Below are positions 40,098-50,100 of a stretch of DNA of 64,000 bases, piece after piece; positions within the stretch are counted from its first letter, which is position 1, and every line of letters starts with the position of its first letter. The DNA comes from Paenibacillus pinihumi DSM 23905 = JCM 16419 (GTDB lineage Bacteria; Bacillota; Bacilli; Paenibacillales; Paenibacillaceae), in the NCBI RefSeq assembly GCF_000422505.1, contig NZ_KE383865.1, forward strand, positions 692,588-756,587, given 5' to 3'. The notes under the pieces are model-generated. The model worked only from the letters and a program-made list of their open reading frames with translations, was not told the DNA's origin and did not search any database. Made by a program: the position numbers and the translations under genes.

Positions 40098-40427
40098 TTA
40101 TAGTAAGTTTTCAAGCACACGCTTCGCATACTCCCAATTGGTTATATTGCGGGTGTAAGTCGTCTTGCCCTTCTCAGTAATCCGAAAATATTTACGCCGG
40201 CCACCCTGAGACTCATCACCCCAGTACCACTCAATATCACCGTCCGACTCAAGCCGCCGGACACTGGAGTACATTGTGGCTTCCTTTAATTCATACTCGC
40301 CGCCTGAGCGCTCTCCAATCAGTTTGACGATCTCGTACCCGTAGCGGTCAGCTTCGGACAAGAGCCGCAAAATCATCGTATCGGTATGTCCGCGCAGCAG
40401 GTCGGATGTAATTTTGTTCTCGCTCAT
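40098..40427 (-). CDS. PadR-family transcriptional regulator
   Basis: A 109-residue winged-helix repressor: LLRGHTDTMILRLLSEADRY, GYEIVKLIGERSGGEYELKE, ATMYSSVRRLESDGDIEWYW, GGRRKYFRITEKGKTTY. ATG 40427 follows GGGGTGATTAC. It is first in the operon with the pentapeptide protein and ABC exporter, 14 bases apart, as is common where PadR senses the exported compound. A likely operator (GGTAATACT..AGTAGTATGCC region, about 40450-40485) lies upstream. Confidence 0.9.
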   Translation of the reverse strand: MSENKITSDLLRGHTDTMILRLLSEADRYGYEIVKLIGERSGGEYELKEATMYSSVRRLESDGDIEWYWGDESQGGRRKYFRITEKGKTTYTRNITNWEYAKRVLENLL

Positions 40428-41070
40428 GTAATCACCCCACATCTGTATAATAAGGCATACTACTATTACTGTCAAGGTAATACTTTTGACCAAATACTTT
40501 GATTGGAAATATCAATCCATGCAAGGCTAACAGCCAAGCCATGAAGCATGGAAAGGGTAAGGCGAACCGCGCAATTCATGGAGACATTTTTTCGGGCCGC
40601 GCTCTATATACCCGTACATACAAAAAAAGGCCAGGGAGTCCACTGCTAAGTGTGACATCTCCCTCGGCCCGAAGTTAATGCATTTGCACAAAAACCAACC
40701 CATTTAATCTGCGCTTCTTGAATTTATTTAATATTTGCTTTCAACCAGCAAATTATAGACGACATCCAACTGATGTTCTACAGAAATCGAATCACTGAGA
40801 AGAAATGGATTGCAATCAATATTGTAGATCTTTCTCGATTTCCCGGCTGGCGAATTTGCAATCAGCTTTTACACTTTCTTCAGATATTCCTCTGCGCGCC
40901 ATTAACAGCCAGAAATAACCGGTCGCCTATGAAATCCGGAATCACCTCGGCAGATATTTCCCATGTCTCTCCAGCACAACGACACAAATCTGGAGGGCTA
41001 TTATATTTTTTTGATTAATCATTTCTCTTTGATTTGCAAGAAAACAACGCTGCCTTGTATATCCGCTCTC
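40428..41070. other. Gap between PadR operon and HxlR gene
   Basis: No intact gene. It contains the PadR operon promoter region, the hairpin at 40629-40669, and at 40930-40990 on the minus strand a short protein-like stretch (EVIPDFIGDRLFLAVNGAQR) that may be gene debris of unknown family. Confidence 0.4.
40622..40669 (-). terminator. Hairpin terminator for leftward transcription
   Basis: GGCCAGGGAG (40629-40638) pairs with CTCCCTCGGCC (40659-40669) with one bulge. On the minus strand it is followed by a seven-T run (40628-40622), so it would end transcripts from the HxlR gene at 41071. Confidence 0.7.
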
Positions 41071-41415
41071 TTAGCACTGCTCTAAGAAGGCTGAACTGTC
41101 TCCATTAATTTTTTCCAGGTGATTTTCTCCCCACAAGCAGAAGCTTTCCAGCACTGTTTTCAGGCTCAGACCGTAGTCACTAATTTCATACTCCACTTTG
41201 GGAGGAATTTCATAGTGTACGATCCGGTGGATGATACCATCCTTTTCGAGCTCGCGTAGCTGCTGTGTCAGCATTTTAGGGGTTATACCGGGAATTAATC
41301 TTCTCAGTTCATTCGTGCGCTTTTTACCAGTATCCAAATGAAATAGAATAATACTTTTCCATTTTCCGCCAACGATCTCAAGCGCTACCTCCAAACCATT
41401 GTGATATCTCTTCAA
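41071..41415 (-). CDS. HxlR-family transcriptional regulator
   Basis: A 114-residue winged helix: HNGLEVALEIVGGKWKSIIL, TNELRRLIPGITPKMLTQQL, RELEKDGIIHRIVHYEIPPK, VEYEISDYGLSLKTVLESFC. The conserved N-terminal Cys of redox-sensing members such as YodB is not present at the start (it begins KRYHNGLEV), while Cys occurs late. It is divergent from an NAD(P)H quinone reductase-like gene, the usual target of quinone- or aldehyde-responsive HxlR proteins. Confidence 0.92.
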   Translation of the reverse strand: MKRYHNGLEVALEIVGGKWKSIILFHLDTGKKRTNELRRLIPGITPKMLTQQLRELEKDGIIHRIVHYEIPPKVEYEISDYGLSLKTVLESFCLWGENHLEKINGDSSAFLEQC

Positions 41416-41456
41416 GTTAACAACACTCCTATTTAGCTAGTATGAAAATTATACTA

Positions 41457-41492
41457 ATGCACTTTTAAGTACCTATTGCACTTTAAAGTGCA
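41457..41492. promoter_or_regulatory. Probable HxlR operator between divergent genes
   Basis: TGCACTTTAAAGTGCA (41477-41492) is a perfect 16-base palindrome preceded by a related half, TGCACTTTTAAGTA (41457-41470). It lies in the promoter region shared by the HxlR and reductase genes. A palindrome built from the same half-sequence lies at 58138-58155. Confidence 0.65.
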
Positions 41493-41601
41493 TACTTCAC
41501 GTTACGATATATTTCATACATAATAACATCTGTAACCGGTTATTGACTACGCTTTGGTTAAGAAGCTGCCGGGAATAGACACAAAGGAAGGTCGTTTATC
41601 T

Positions 41602-42144
41602 ATGAAAGCTCTTGTCACTGTCACTCACCCTCGCAAAGATTCTCTTACGTATCATGTCATGGACCGTTTTATAGAAGGCTTGAAGCAAAACAATCACGAA
41701 GTAGATCTATTGGATTTATATCGCGATGGCTTTAACCCAGTGTATACGGCTGAAGATGAGAAAGACTGGCAAAATCCGGATAAAATCTATGCTCCTGTCG
41801 TGCGTAAGGAAATGGATCGGATTGTTGCTGCAGACACACTTGTTTTTGTATTCCCGTTATGGCAGTATAGTGTACCTTCGATGCTTAAAGGGTACCTGGA
41901 CAAAGTATGGAATCTTGGATTGTTCGGGAAAGTGGATGAGAAAAAAGTGCTGTGGATCTGCCTGACTGGCGGGGATCAAGCGCATATGTCCAAATACAAG
42001 CGTGAAGAGATGCTGACACAATATCTTAATGTAATCCTTGCTGGCTACGCCAGAGTGAAGGAATCCAGGGTTGAGCTGTTATACGATACCCTTTCGGAAT
42101 CCAAGCAGCATATTGAGAGCTTGCTGGAACGTGCTTATCATTAG
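41602..42144 (+). CDS. NAD(P)H oxidoreductase, flavodoxin-like (MdaB/KefF/YwrO family)
   Basis: A 180-residue FMN/FAD quinone reductase: MKALVTVTHPRKDSLTYHVM with the phosphate-binding loop, FPLWQYSVPSMLKGYLDKVW with the isoalloxazine-contact motif, and LWICLTGGDQAHMSKY. These enzymes reduce quinones by two electrons and protect from electrophiles. ATG 41602 follows AAAGGAAGG. It is divergent from the HxlR gene and downstream of its probable operator. Confidence 0.9.
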   Translation: MKALVTVTHPRKDSLTYHVMDRFIEGLKQNNHEVDLLDLYRDGFNPVYTAEDEKDWQNPDKIYAPVVRKEMDRIVAADTLVFVFPLWQYSVPSMLKGYLDKVWNLGLFGKVDEKKVLWICLTGGDQAHMSKYKREEMLTQYLNVILAGYARVKESRVELLYDTLSESKQHIESLLERAYH

Positions 42145-42215
42145 GGCACGAGTACGAATAAGAAAACAAAACGATCTGTCAGATTAGAGAATAGACTAGT
42201 TACTTTTAAAAAAAT

Positions 42216-42257
42216 GGGATAGTTAGCTCAAATCACGGCTGACTATCCCTTATTTAT
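42216..42257 (+). terminator. Terminator after the reductase gene
   Basis: GGGATAGTTAGC (42216-42227) pairs with GCTGACTATCCC (42238-42249), one G-U pair, followed by TTATTTATTTT. Confidence 0.8.
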
Positions 42258-42390
42258 TTTCGCTATATTTCCTGCGAAGTTGGTACTTTTCTAATATAAT
42301 GGTATTTTAATAAGAGAAATGCCCTCGCAGTGTATAAAGATCAAGCTCCTTTTTGCATGACAGGGCTCAAAACATCTTTTAAGTTTAAAC

Positions 42391-42424
42391 GGCCAATCGT
42401 CGGAAATCGGCGATTGGTTATTTA
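42391..42424 (+). terminator. Second hairpin in the 42145-42661 gap
   Basis: CCAATCG and CGATTGG around TCGGAAATCGG form a stem followed by TTATTT. The rest of this 517-base gap is AT-rich and probably holds the promoter of the secreted-protein gene; no other feature is supported. Confidence 0.5.
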
Positions 42425-42661
42425 GTTGTTGCTTCAAAAACCAATTGTCTGTCTTTGCTTACGGAAGATGATCCACAAAATGGTTGACACAATAAAATAA
42501 ACCATATAAAATTATTTAAATAATGGAATTTGTATATATTTTTTACATTGTAAAATTATCCTTAATACCCTTTTTTCTTTTAATACGGTTACATATGCTT
42601 TATGTAAACTAGTTGATAAGCTGGCCAGCTATCATAAATAACAAATTAAGGTGAGGTACGT

Positions 42662-43627
42662 ATGTACAAAAAGACGATGCTGATAGTTTTATCGATTGTA
42701 CTTGTCTTTTCTTCTAATGTGTTTGCCGCTTCAGAAAATAAAAAATACCTAGGATTCACAAAAGAACAAATACTTGAACAAAATCGATCTGTAGAATTAA
42801 ATGAAAAATTGATAGCTTTCTTAAAAGCAAACTATTCAAACGTTATTAGCGAAGATCATCAGTATACTATTGACGAAAATGGGAATAGTGTATTTTTACC
42901 GGAAAGGGACCTTCTGAGTATGCTAGATGGTACTTATGAGATTTCGTTATCCGAGGAAGAAAATTCAGATTTCTCAACCCGAGATATTACTAGCCCTTTC
43001 AAAACATCTTCAAACTCAACCTCTGTTACGGTTGAAGTCCGATCTGCTACGGAGTCCAATATTGTTTGGCTGGCATCATTTTCACCTATTCCGGGTACAA
43101 CTTCGGTATTAGAGCTTGTTTTGGATCAAGATATTAAAGCAGCAGTTCAAGCTGCATCCACAGATATGATGTATTTAGCAGCTGGTGCAGGACTAGGTAA
43201 AATATTGCAAATCAGTAAGGTTGCATATGCAGGGAATCAATTTTCCAATATGAATAATCAATTAGTTAATTCTGCAGGTTATCTGACACAACAAGCTGCT
43301 ACAAACAGAGGGAGTAAGTACTTTGTTAGTGGGGGTAGTCCCATTGGTGCTAAGCACCTTGCTTTAGCTGTTATGCGTACTCCTAGCAATTATCAAAGTG
43401 GTGATGTTACAGTTTATTATGACTCACAAGGAATATATAAATTGACATATTCAAAGACAGCAAAACTTCATGATGGTGATCCTGCGCTTACTGCTTGGTT
43501 TACTGTTACAGAAGCAATACTTAGAACACAAGCTGAAAGAATTGCTAAAAGTTTTGAAACGAATAATTTTCATATTGCCAGTCAGCTTTACATTAAAAAT
43601 TGGGAGACTTACTATGGTTTAGGATAG
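42662..43627 (+). CDS. Secreted protein of unknown function
   Basis: 321 residues with a clear signal peptide (KKTMLIVLSIVLVFSSNVFA, cleavage before SENKK). The mature region starts LGFTKEQILEQNRSVELNEK, has an acidic Ser/Thr-rich stretch (EISLSEEENSDFSTRDITSP), a hydrophobic alanine/glycine segment (MMYLAAGAGLGKILQISKVA) near residue 175, then Asn/Gln-rich and Tyr-rich regions. The Gly/Ala segment could insert in a membrane. No family recognised. The following 73-residue membrane protein and the hairpin between them suggest a secreted factor with a partner, but this is inference. Confidence 0.75.
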   Translation: MYKKTMLIVLSIVLVFSSNVFAASENKKYLGFTKEQILEQNRSVELNEKLIAFLKANYSNVISEDHQYTIDENGNSVFLPERDLLSMLDGTYEISLSEEENSDFSTRDITSPFKTSSNSTSVTVEVRSATESNIVWLASFSPIPGTTSVLELVLDQDIKAAVQAASTDMMYLAAGAGLGKILQISKVAYAGNQFSNMNNQLVNSAGYLTQQAATNRGSKYFVSGGSPIGAKHLALAVMRTPSNYQSGDVTVYYDSQGIYKLTYSKTAKLHDGDPALTAWFTVTEAILRTQAERIAKSFETNNFHIASQLYIKNWETYYGLG

Positions 43628-43633
43628 TAATAA

Positions 43634-43677
43634 TTTGAGAAAGTGAGATTATTATTAATCAATCTCACTTTCTCAAA
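43634..43677 (+). terminator. Perfect 17-bp hairpin between the two genes
   Basis: 43634-43650 pairs perfectly with 43661-43677 around a ten-base AT loop. It ends in CAAAAAG on the plus side rather than a T-run, so it may be a partial terminator or stability element. It also leads straight into the RBS of the next gene. Confidence 0.65.
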
Positions 43678-43688
43678 AAGGAGAACTA

Positions 43689-43910
43689 ATGAGTAAAATT
43701 GAATTGATATCTGAATTTATCATTTATTTTTTGTTTGTACTTTATTTCTGGTATACGGCAAAAACAAATAATATGACTTTATACTGGACTGCTGCTTTAT
43801 TACCCGAATTGCTAAGAAGAATGATTTATTATCTGCTGGGACTATTCCTTGTGGTTTATTATATTCTGTACAGGTTCCCAAACGTAATGGCTACTTTTTA
43901 TAAACTTTAG
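43689..43910 (+). CDS. Small membrane protein of unknown function
   Basis: A 73-residue protein with two predicted membrane segments (ELISEFIIYFLFVLYFWYTA, then LLGLFLVVYYILYRFP) separated by a short loop with KTNNMTLYW and ELLRRM. RBS AAGGAGAAC lies before the ATG. It lies 61 bases behind the secreted protein in the same direction, so an accessory or immunity-like role is conceivable but unsupported by homology that I can see. Confidence 0.6.
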   Translation: MSKIELISEFIIYFLFVLYFWYTAKTNNMTLYWTAALLPELLRRMIYYLLGLFLVVYYILYRFPNVMATFYKL

Positions 43911-44690
43911 TGCTAAATGTCAAGATAGGTATTTTGACATTAGCTAAGGGTTGAAATGATTCACAAGATTAGAAATAGCTCAGGTGAATAGGTGGAATAC
44001 CTGTCTTTCATCGCGACTTGAATTTGTTCGGCGGATTGAATCTTTGCTCTTACACCAACTCACGAATCGCTTGTTTGCTTCGAAATTTCTCACTCATACG
44101 TATTCCTTCCGAAACCGATTATTTATCGGAACATAGTATGTCTCACTTTACTCGATTTTAAAGTTTGCACAGTTCATTTTGCTGCCCCGATTTGTGGCTA
44201 CAAACAGGATCGTCAATAGTCTGATTTTCTCCACGTACAGTAGAATAAGAACTATTTTTTGTGTTTGTATACCAATCAGCGATAACCAACCTTCCATTCA
44301 AGCTTTTTCCAAGAAATTCAGCAGGTTCAGCAAAGTTGCCGACATCCTTTTTAACGCGTTACCTGAGCACAGTAAGCTTGTTTCTGAGGAACAGCTCGTA
44401 TTGGGTTGTAATCTTTTTTTGCATATATTGTTTAAGGTTTTCGTTATCCATATAAGTATCCAAATCAATGTTTCGAGCCGTTCCAAATTGCTTTGTAATA
44501 TGCAGACAGATCTTCAGTACACAAGGTATAAGCTGAGATAAAAAAGTACATATGAGATATTCAAACTAGCAAAAAATCGCTGATATTGAAACTTAAAATA
44601 ATAATTGAAGTCGCTCATAAGAGCGTCTTTTATTTCAAGAAGGAGGTAAGATGCTGATTAAAGCGCAGACAGCCGTTTACTGATCTACAA
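43911..44690 (-). other. Degenerate minus-strand coding debris
   Basis: No intact gene. Near 44098-44055 the minus strand has GGAAGGAATACGT, ATG and codons MSEKFRSKQAIRELV, then a stop. At about 44453-44365 it reads MDNENLKQYMQKKITTQYEL then FLRNKLTVLR and a stop, followed by further open codons (LGKSLNGRLVIADWYTN). The pieces look like one or two inactivated genes, possibly mobile-element derived; no family recognised. Confidence 0.35.
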
Positions 44691-44698
44691 CCCTAACA

Positions 44699-44849
44699 TT
44701 GCACGTCTAAAATAGCTATGATATGCTTATATTAGAAATAAGGGGCGATGCCAGTCGCCCCCTGCACAACATTTTTTTGGGGAAACCTCCAGATGATGTT
44801 CCAGAGAAAATAACCTGCTCCCGGTGGCAAACTCGGGCGGGTTATTTTC
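44699..44849 (+). ncRNA. Antitoxin RNA of type I toxin-antitoxin cassette, copy 2
   Basis: Promoter TTGCAC (44699-44704), 17-base spacer, TATGCT (44722-44727), the GGGGCGA..TCGCCCC hairpin and the terminator 44806-44849 are all conserved relative to copy 1. Substitutions fall in loops or keep pairing (for example GGGTGA to GGGCGA), which supports selection on RNA structure. Confidence 0.75.
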
Positions 44850-44922
44850 GTTTATTCAGGTAAGTAAGAAAAGCGAGGAAAAACATTCCCAGCATAATTA
44901 CTTCTGTCAACGAAAACTGCAT
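44842..44922 (-). CDS. Type I toxin, holin-like/TxpA-like peptide, copy 2
   Basis: A 26-residue peptide identical to the copy at 27473-27553 except Tyr for Phe at position 21. It keeps the hydrophobic helix and NKRK tail. GGGGTGAT lies before ATG 44922 on the minus strand. The stop lies inside the shared terminator stem. Confidence 0.82.
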   Translation of the reverse strand: MQFSLTEVIMLGMFFLAFLTYLNKRK

Positions 44923-45019
44923 AGTATCACCCCGCTTCTTGAGGCGATACTTTCCCACCCAAGTCATGTTGCACAAAATTAGTGTACCAATAAAAAAAAA
45001 TAACACCTAAGATCGGTCA

Positions 45020-45150
45020 TATCCCCGTCAAGTAGACAGTTGAAAAAGCTTTAAATTAGGCGAAAATTGCTTCCCTAGTTTGGAGTGGCTCCATTTTGCT
45101 TCGGCGCCCCACCGGTTATTAGATAAGACCACAACTTAACAATTTTGATG
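45020..45150. other. Possible IS3-type end and scar
   Basis: CCCCGTCAAGTAGACAGTTGA (from 45032) resembles IS3-family terminal repeats (AAGTAGACA core). No transposase follows. The stretch to 45300 has no gene I can support apart from the RBS region of the peptidase gene. Confidence 0.35.
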
Positions 45151-45342
45151 GTGTATTAGGGATTCAACTACATCAGTAATGCCCGAGAGACCATCAGTTA
45201 AGTTTGTGGACAGATTTTTTCCATTTAAGCATAGAAAATTAACCCGCAGCGGATAATAGTTTTGGTCGAATCGCTTCAATATTCGGTAAGTATTTAGATT
45301 GGATTGATGTTCAAAATCTCGATTAGAAAGGATTTAAAACTC

Positions 45343-46683
45343 ATGTCTCAATTATTAGATGCACAAGCACGGGAAAATGGTACAAGGTTCATGATTTACC
45401 CGCAAAATAAAAAGTTAAAGGGATTCGAACAACCTGAGGTAGTTTACATTAATTTACCTCCAGGTTCAATTCAAGTAGGCCCTGAAGATGACAGAATGTA
45501 TGTAGTCGATGCTAAGGATAAGCATGAATATCGCATTGTCGGTGAAGGGCCTCGATATAGCGGTCCTCGGTTTCCCCCGGTACAGCCAAATGAAGAAGGT
45601 CATTTTGATCATATTCATCCTGACGATCGGGCTTTTTCTTCGACAGTTATGTATGCTACTGTTAGACGAGTATTAGATATCTGGGAAGATTATTTTGGAG
45701 AAGATATTAAGTGGTTCTTTCATGAGGCCTTCAATAAATTAGAGCTTATTCCGCGAGTAGAATGGAATAATGCTCAATCAGGCAACGGGTTCCTCGAATT
45801 CGGCTTTGCGTGCAAAGAAGTAGTTGAAAGGAAGTGTGTAGAATTAGACTATAACAATCCTTATTGTGAGAATTTCGACGTTCTGGCGCATGAAATGGGA
45901 CATACAATCAAAAATTCTATTATCGGTTGGCCACAGCATCAAGAAGAAACTGAGGAGTATCATGGACATCATGAAGCGTTCGGTGACTTAATTGCAATTG
46001 TTTCTGTTATGCATTTTGATACGGTGATTGAATATTTACTTAGCCATACCAAAGGAAATCTCTTTTCCAAAAACGAACTCTCAAGGGTTGGTGAATTAGA
46101 TCAATCACATGAAATTCGTATGGCCTTTAACGATAAAAAAATGTCAGAAATTCAGCCTATATTCGATGAGAGAACAGGAAGATGGGTAAGAGAGGAGCAT
46201 GAACTGTCGAAACCATTTACTGGTGGGGCTTTTGATGTGTTAGTTGATCTATTTCAGCTTAATTTGATCGAAAAAGGACTGATTGCTAAGGAGCTTGGAG
46301 AACGCGCATATGAGACACATTTCCAACATGTAACACAAGAAGAAAAAAATAAAATTCAGCAGGAATTTGAACAATGTTATCAAGGGAAAGAAAGAGAATT
46401 TAAAGATGCATTACTTGATGCGCGTGATTATTTTGGCCGACTCATGGCAAGCGCTTGGAGAAAAACTGAACCAAATGATTTTTATTATTGGAATGTTGTG
46501 GAGAATATGATTCGTGCTGACCAAGAGCTAAGCAATGGGAAATATGAACAAACAATCCGCGATTGTTTTGTCTGGAGGGAGATCAATGCAACAGCAACGG
46601 ATCGACCGCTCCTCAACACGCATATTGTAAATGAATTAATCCATTTTCCAAATTCTGAAACAAATGAAGCCTCAACCCATTAA
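45343..46683 (+). CDS. Gluzincin-type zinc metallopeptidase-like protein
   Basis: 446 residues, no signal peptide. The zinc motif HEMGH (His183, Glu184, His187) is followed by HGHHEAFGDL with a third-ligand Glu211, the M4/gluzincin pattern. The N-terminal part has NLPPGSIQVGPEDDRMYVVD and HIHPDDRAFSSTVMYATVRR; the C-terminal half is helical and acidic, with KPFTGGAFDVLVDLFQLNLI. ATG 45343 follows AGAAAGGAT. The lack of an export signal suggests an intracellular role. It lies 420 bases upstream of the LodA-type oxidase gene in the same direction. Confidence 0.78.
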   Translation: MSQLLDAQARENGTRFMIYPQNKKLKGFEQPEVVYINLPPGSIQVGPEDDRMYVVDAKDKHEYRIVGEGPRYSGPRFPPVQPNEEGHFDHIHPDDRAFSSTVMYATVRRVLDIWEDYFGEDIKWFFHEAFNKLELIPRVEWNNAQSGNGFLEFGFACKEVVERKCVELDYNNPYCENFDVLAHEMGHTIKNSIIGWPQHQEETEEYHGHHEAFGDLIAIVSVMHFDTVIEYLLSHTKGNLFSKNELSRVGELDQSHEIRMAFNDKKMSEIQPIFDERTGRWVREEHELSKPFTGGAFDVLVDLFQLNLIEKGLIAKELGERAYETHFQHVTQEEKNKIQQEFEQCYQGKEREFKDALLDARDYFGRLMASAWRKTEPNDFYYWNVVENMIRADQELSNGKYEQTIRDCFVWREINATATDRPLLNTHIVNELIHFPNSETNEASTH

Positions 46684-46699
46684 ATTCATAGTCGTCCAA

Positions 46700-46905
46700 A
46701 GTGACAAAGTTATTTCTAGCTAGACATGGAGAGAGTGAAGCTAATCTCAGCGGAATAATGGAATCCAATTAGACTCCTCTTTTACCAATTATGGTATTCA
46801 ACAAGTCCATTGTCTTGCTGGACAGAGAACTTGCATTGTATTTGTATATAGAGCCCTAGCACCAGAGCAAACATTAACTACTCCCGGATCCAAAATGAAA
46901 CTGTA
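46700..46905 (+). pseudogene. Histidine-phosphatase-superfamily remnant
   Basis: VTKLFLARHGESEANLSGIM (about 46700-46759), then a stop, is the N-terminal catalytic RHGE block of a phosphoglycerate-mutase-like phosphatase. Further along, codons for YRALAPEQTL recall the later Y.SDL.RA.QTA block. The gene is broken by stops and shifts. Confidence 0.6.
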
Positions 46906-46988
46906 AGTTTGGTATTTTTCCGGAATGATAAGTATTGTGTTGAGCTAGAAGCCGGTATCAGCTATTTGAATAACATGACTGTGATTTA

Positions 46989-47013
46989 GCCGCCTTAAAA
47001 TGGCGGTTTTTTT
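46989..47013 (+). terminator. Terminator before the LodA-type gene
   Basis: GCCGCC (46989-46994) pairs with GGCGGT (47002-47007) around TTAAAAT, followed by seven T. It separates the peptidase and remnant region from the oxidase operon. Confidence 0.8.
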
Positions 47014-47103
47014 AATGCATTAAATGGTAAAAAATGTATACAATTGAACTTTAATGGATAGAAATGTATTAGAGAAATCCCGAGTAGCGAAGGAGAGCGA
47101 ATA

Positions 47104-50100
47104 ATGGAAAGAAAAATAGTATCTTGTAAAATTCATCCTGGTATAGGAATTTCTAGAATCGGAAATAGTCCTGAACAATATTTTATAGGACCGGAGTCTT
47201 TGAAAGGTATTCCACAACCTGAAGGGGGTTTCAAAGACGCAGAAGGACGAATAAAACGCCAAGCTTGCCGATTCCGTATTTACGGATATGATGAGCAAGG
47301 AATACCTGTAAAGGAGATCTCACTGCAAGATGCGGATATTACTTGGAGCGTTACACTTGCCAATATCAAAGCATCCTGGCGCAAGTTTGACGGTCTTAAT
47401 CCGAATGGAGAGTGGCGTAATGATCTCAAAGGGGATGCCCGAGCACAGTTGGAAATTAAACCCGGCGAGCGGACGATAAGCGGAATCAACCAAGGTGGAG
47501 AGAATCGTTATAAATTTGAAGGTGGAAATTTTCTTGGGGTGGAAGTTCCGCTTGGTGAATTAAAGACGGATGAATCGGGTAGATTGCTGGTGCTCGGAGG
47601 GTACGGATTTTCCAGTACGACCAAAGAAAACAATCCAATTACTCACTATGCGAACAACGAATACTGGCACGATGATGTATCGGATGGTCCAGTTTCAGCT
47701 ATTGTGAAATTGAAGGCGGATGGGACTGAAATGAAAGCCTTAGACAGTTGGGTCATCGTAGCCCCTCCAAAGTACACTCCTGGTTTTGAAAACATCGTGT
47801 CTCTCTATGATGTGGCGTTAGAATCCGCTGTGAAAAAGGGATGGGCTACGGTTCCAAAGAAGCCGTCATTTACCAAGGATATTTACCCGATCTTCCGAAG
47901 GGTAATGGAATTGCAGTGGCTTAACAAAGGGGTTTTGCTTTACCATCGGATTAAAGGGGGGGATGGGAATTTTTTTGAAAATATCGATAAACTTGCTGAT
48001 AATACGTCGGAGAGTGCCGAATTGCGCAGTAAAATTATTAACCAAGTTCGAAATCCCAATCTAACCGGGGAACAAGCAATTCAGCAAGCAAATTATTCAT
48101 TCATGCCTCCGATGTCCGGTGATGGCGGAGATGCTGAGAGGAACAAGCCCGAAACATGGTTAACGGTTACCAAGACACAATATGCTTTATTGGAACAGTG
48201 GAGTCAAGGCAATTTTGAATCTGACTGGAATGGTTCCCCTACAGAGCTGCACCTAGAAGATATTCGCGTAGAAGATCAACCTGAAGTACTAGACAAGGCA
48301 GGATTAACGCTTTGCATTGGTGGTGCATTTTATCCTGGAATTGAATCTACTTGGATAATGCGCCATGAAGAGATCTATATGGAACCTTTCCGAATTAATG
48401 CCGGTAAATACCTTGCTGGTGAGTTTACCAAAAGAATGGCAGTGCCATGGCAGTCAGATTTCTATGATTGCACGGTTTTGACGGCTGAGAGCATTCCTAC
48501 CTGGTGGCCCTCACATCGACCAAATGACGTTATGACTGAGGAAACCTATAAGAAGCTGCTTCATACGGGTCCCGAAACACTTAGTGAAGAAAGTGAAAAG
48601 ACATACATCAATTCTCTATTTACCAAACGGGATGATTGGGCTCGAGGTGTTGGATCAGGCAATAATGACCACTCAGGTAATAATGACATGGTAATCAAAT
48701 GGAGTAAGCTAGGATTTATTACACCAAAACCAGGACTTCATGGAGAAACGTACTATATTGAAACTGAACGTGGTAATTTGACAGACAGTCAATTTGAGTT
48801 CGAGGAAGTAACTGAGCGTGAATACTTCTATATTTTGATGAATATTGATTCTCATCAACAATTTTTACCTCAGATCCGAAGATTAGCACAAAAATACTTG
48901 AACGAATCGTGGTTAGCACAAGATGATTCGGCATTCCCAAACATGTATCGATTCTTTGATTACACTCCAGAAGCATTTGATGAGAGAATGCAGTATATTT
49001 ATGACCGGCTCGTATTTGACTATGAAAATTATGATGTTATTAAGGATCTCGAAAAGTTTCCGCGTAAATTTATAATCGAACGAGCAAAACAATCAGCTCC
49101 TTTTAATCTTGTAGATGGAGCTTGGATACAAAATGTTGCGAAAGCAGGACCTATTGATGAAGTCAGATCCGGATTATTTTCAATTTGGGCTGACGAGGCT
49201 GGAAACGGAATCGTAGAACATAATCACTCTAACGTCTATCGCGATTATTTGCATGGACTCGGGATTTATATGCCTGAAACCAGTTCGCGAGCCTTTGTCG
49301 ACCAAAAAGATATATGGGATGAATCATTCAGTAATCCAGTCATGCAATTAGCAATTTCCCAATTCCCTAATGAGCTGCTGCCTGAGATTATTGGAATGAC
49401 CTTGTATCTTGAGTGGGAAGCGACACCAACACTATCTCAATATGTTGAATTGTTAAAGAAGAGACATATCGATCCGCATTTTTACAGTCTTCATGTTGCG
49501 ATCGATAATATTGCATCTGGGCATGGTGCAATCGCTAAAGATATAGTAAAAATATACTTGGATAAAATAAGAAGAGAAGCTGGGGAAGAAACAGTATCTC
49601 AAGTTTGGAAGAGAATTTGGAATGGGTATCTCTGCTTTCTAGTGACGGGAACAGTCGGTGATATGCTTCTCAGAATTAGAGACAAATTCGATGAGTCCCC
49701 TGAAGCAAGAAGAAAACGAATGATCGATCTAATCAAGAAAAAGGCTCCAGTTGCAAAAACAGCACATGGAAAGGCGTGGGATGGTGAATTGAATAAATCC
49801 TTCGAGAATCCAGAAGGATTGTTGGAGAAATTAATTTCACAGAATTTAATTGTTCCGGGGCAGCCGGAAAACAGCCCCTTCCTTGAACTGTTGAATTTCC
49901 AAGGTCCAATGTACAAGGTGTTCACGGAACAAGAGGTTGAAGTGATTCGCGATTACATCCTTTCGTTGAAGGATTGTCAATCATCTTCTCCGGCTCCTAC
50001 AAGAGATACGGGAACCGCTATGCGTGATCTGATCAAGATAAAGGCAGCGGCGGGAAGCTCAAGGCATCCTGAATCATCTACCCTGACTAGAAACGGTGAA

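Noticed and set aside
44179..44541. A 120-codon plus-strand frame
   Set aside because: The composition is unlike a protein, and better coding debris lies on the opposite strand.
48280..48315. Loss of the LodA active-site Asp as proof of an inactive oxidase
   Set aside because: In LodA an Asp lies close before the quinone Cys; here Asp397 is seven residues before Cys404. Without an alignment the register is uncertain, so inactivity cannot be claimed.
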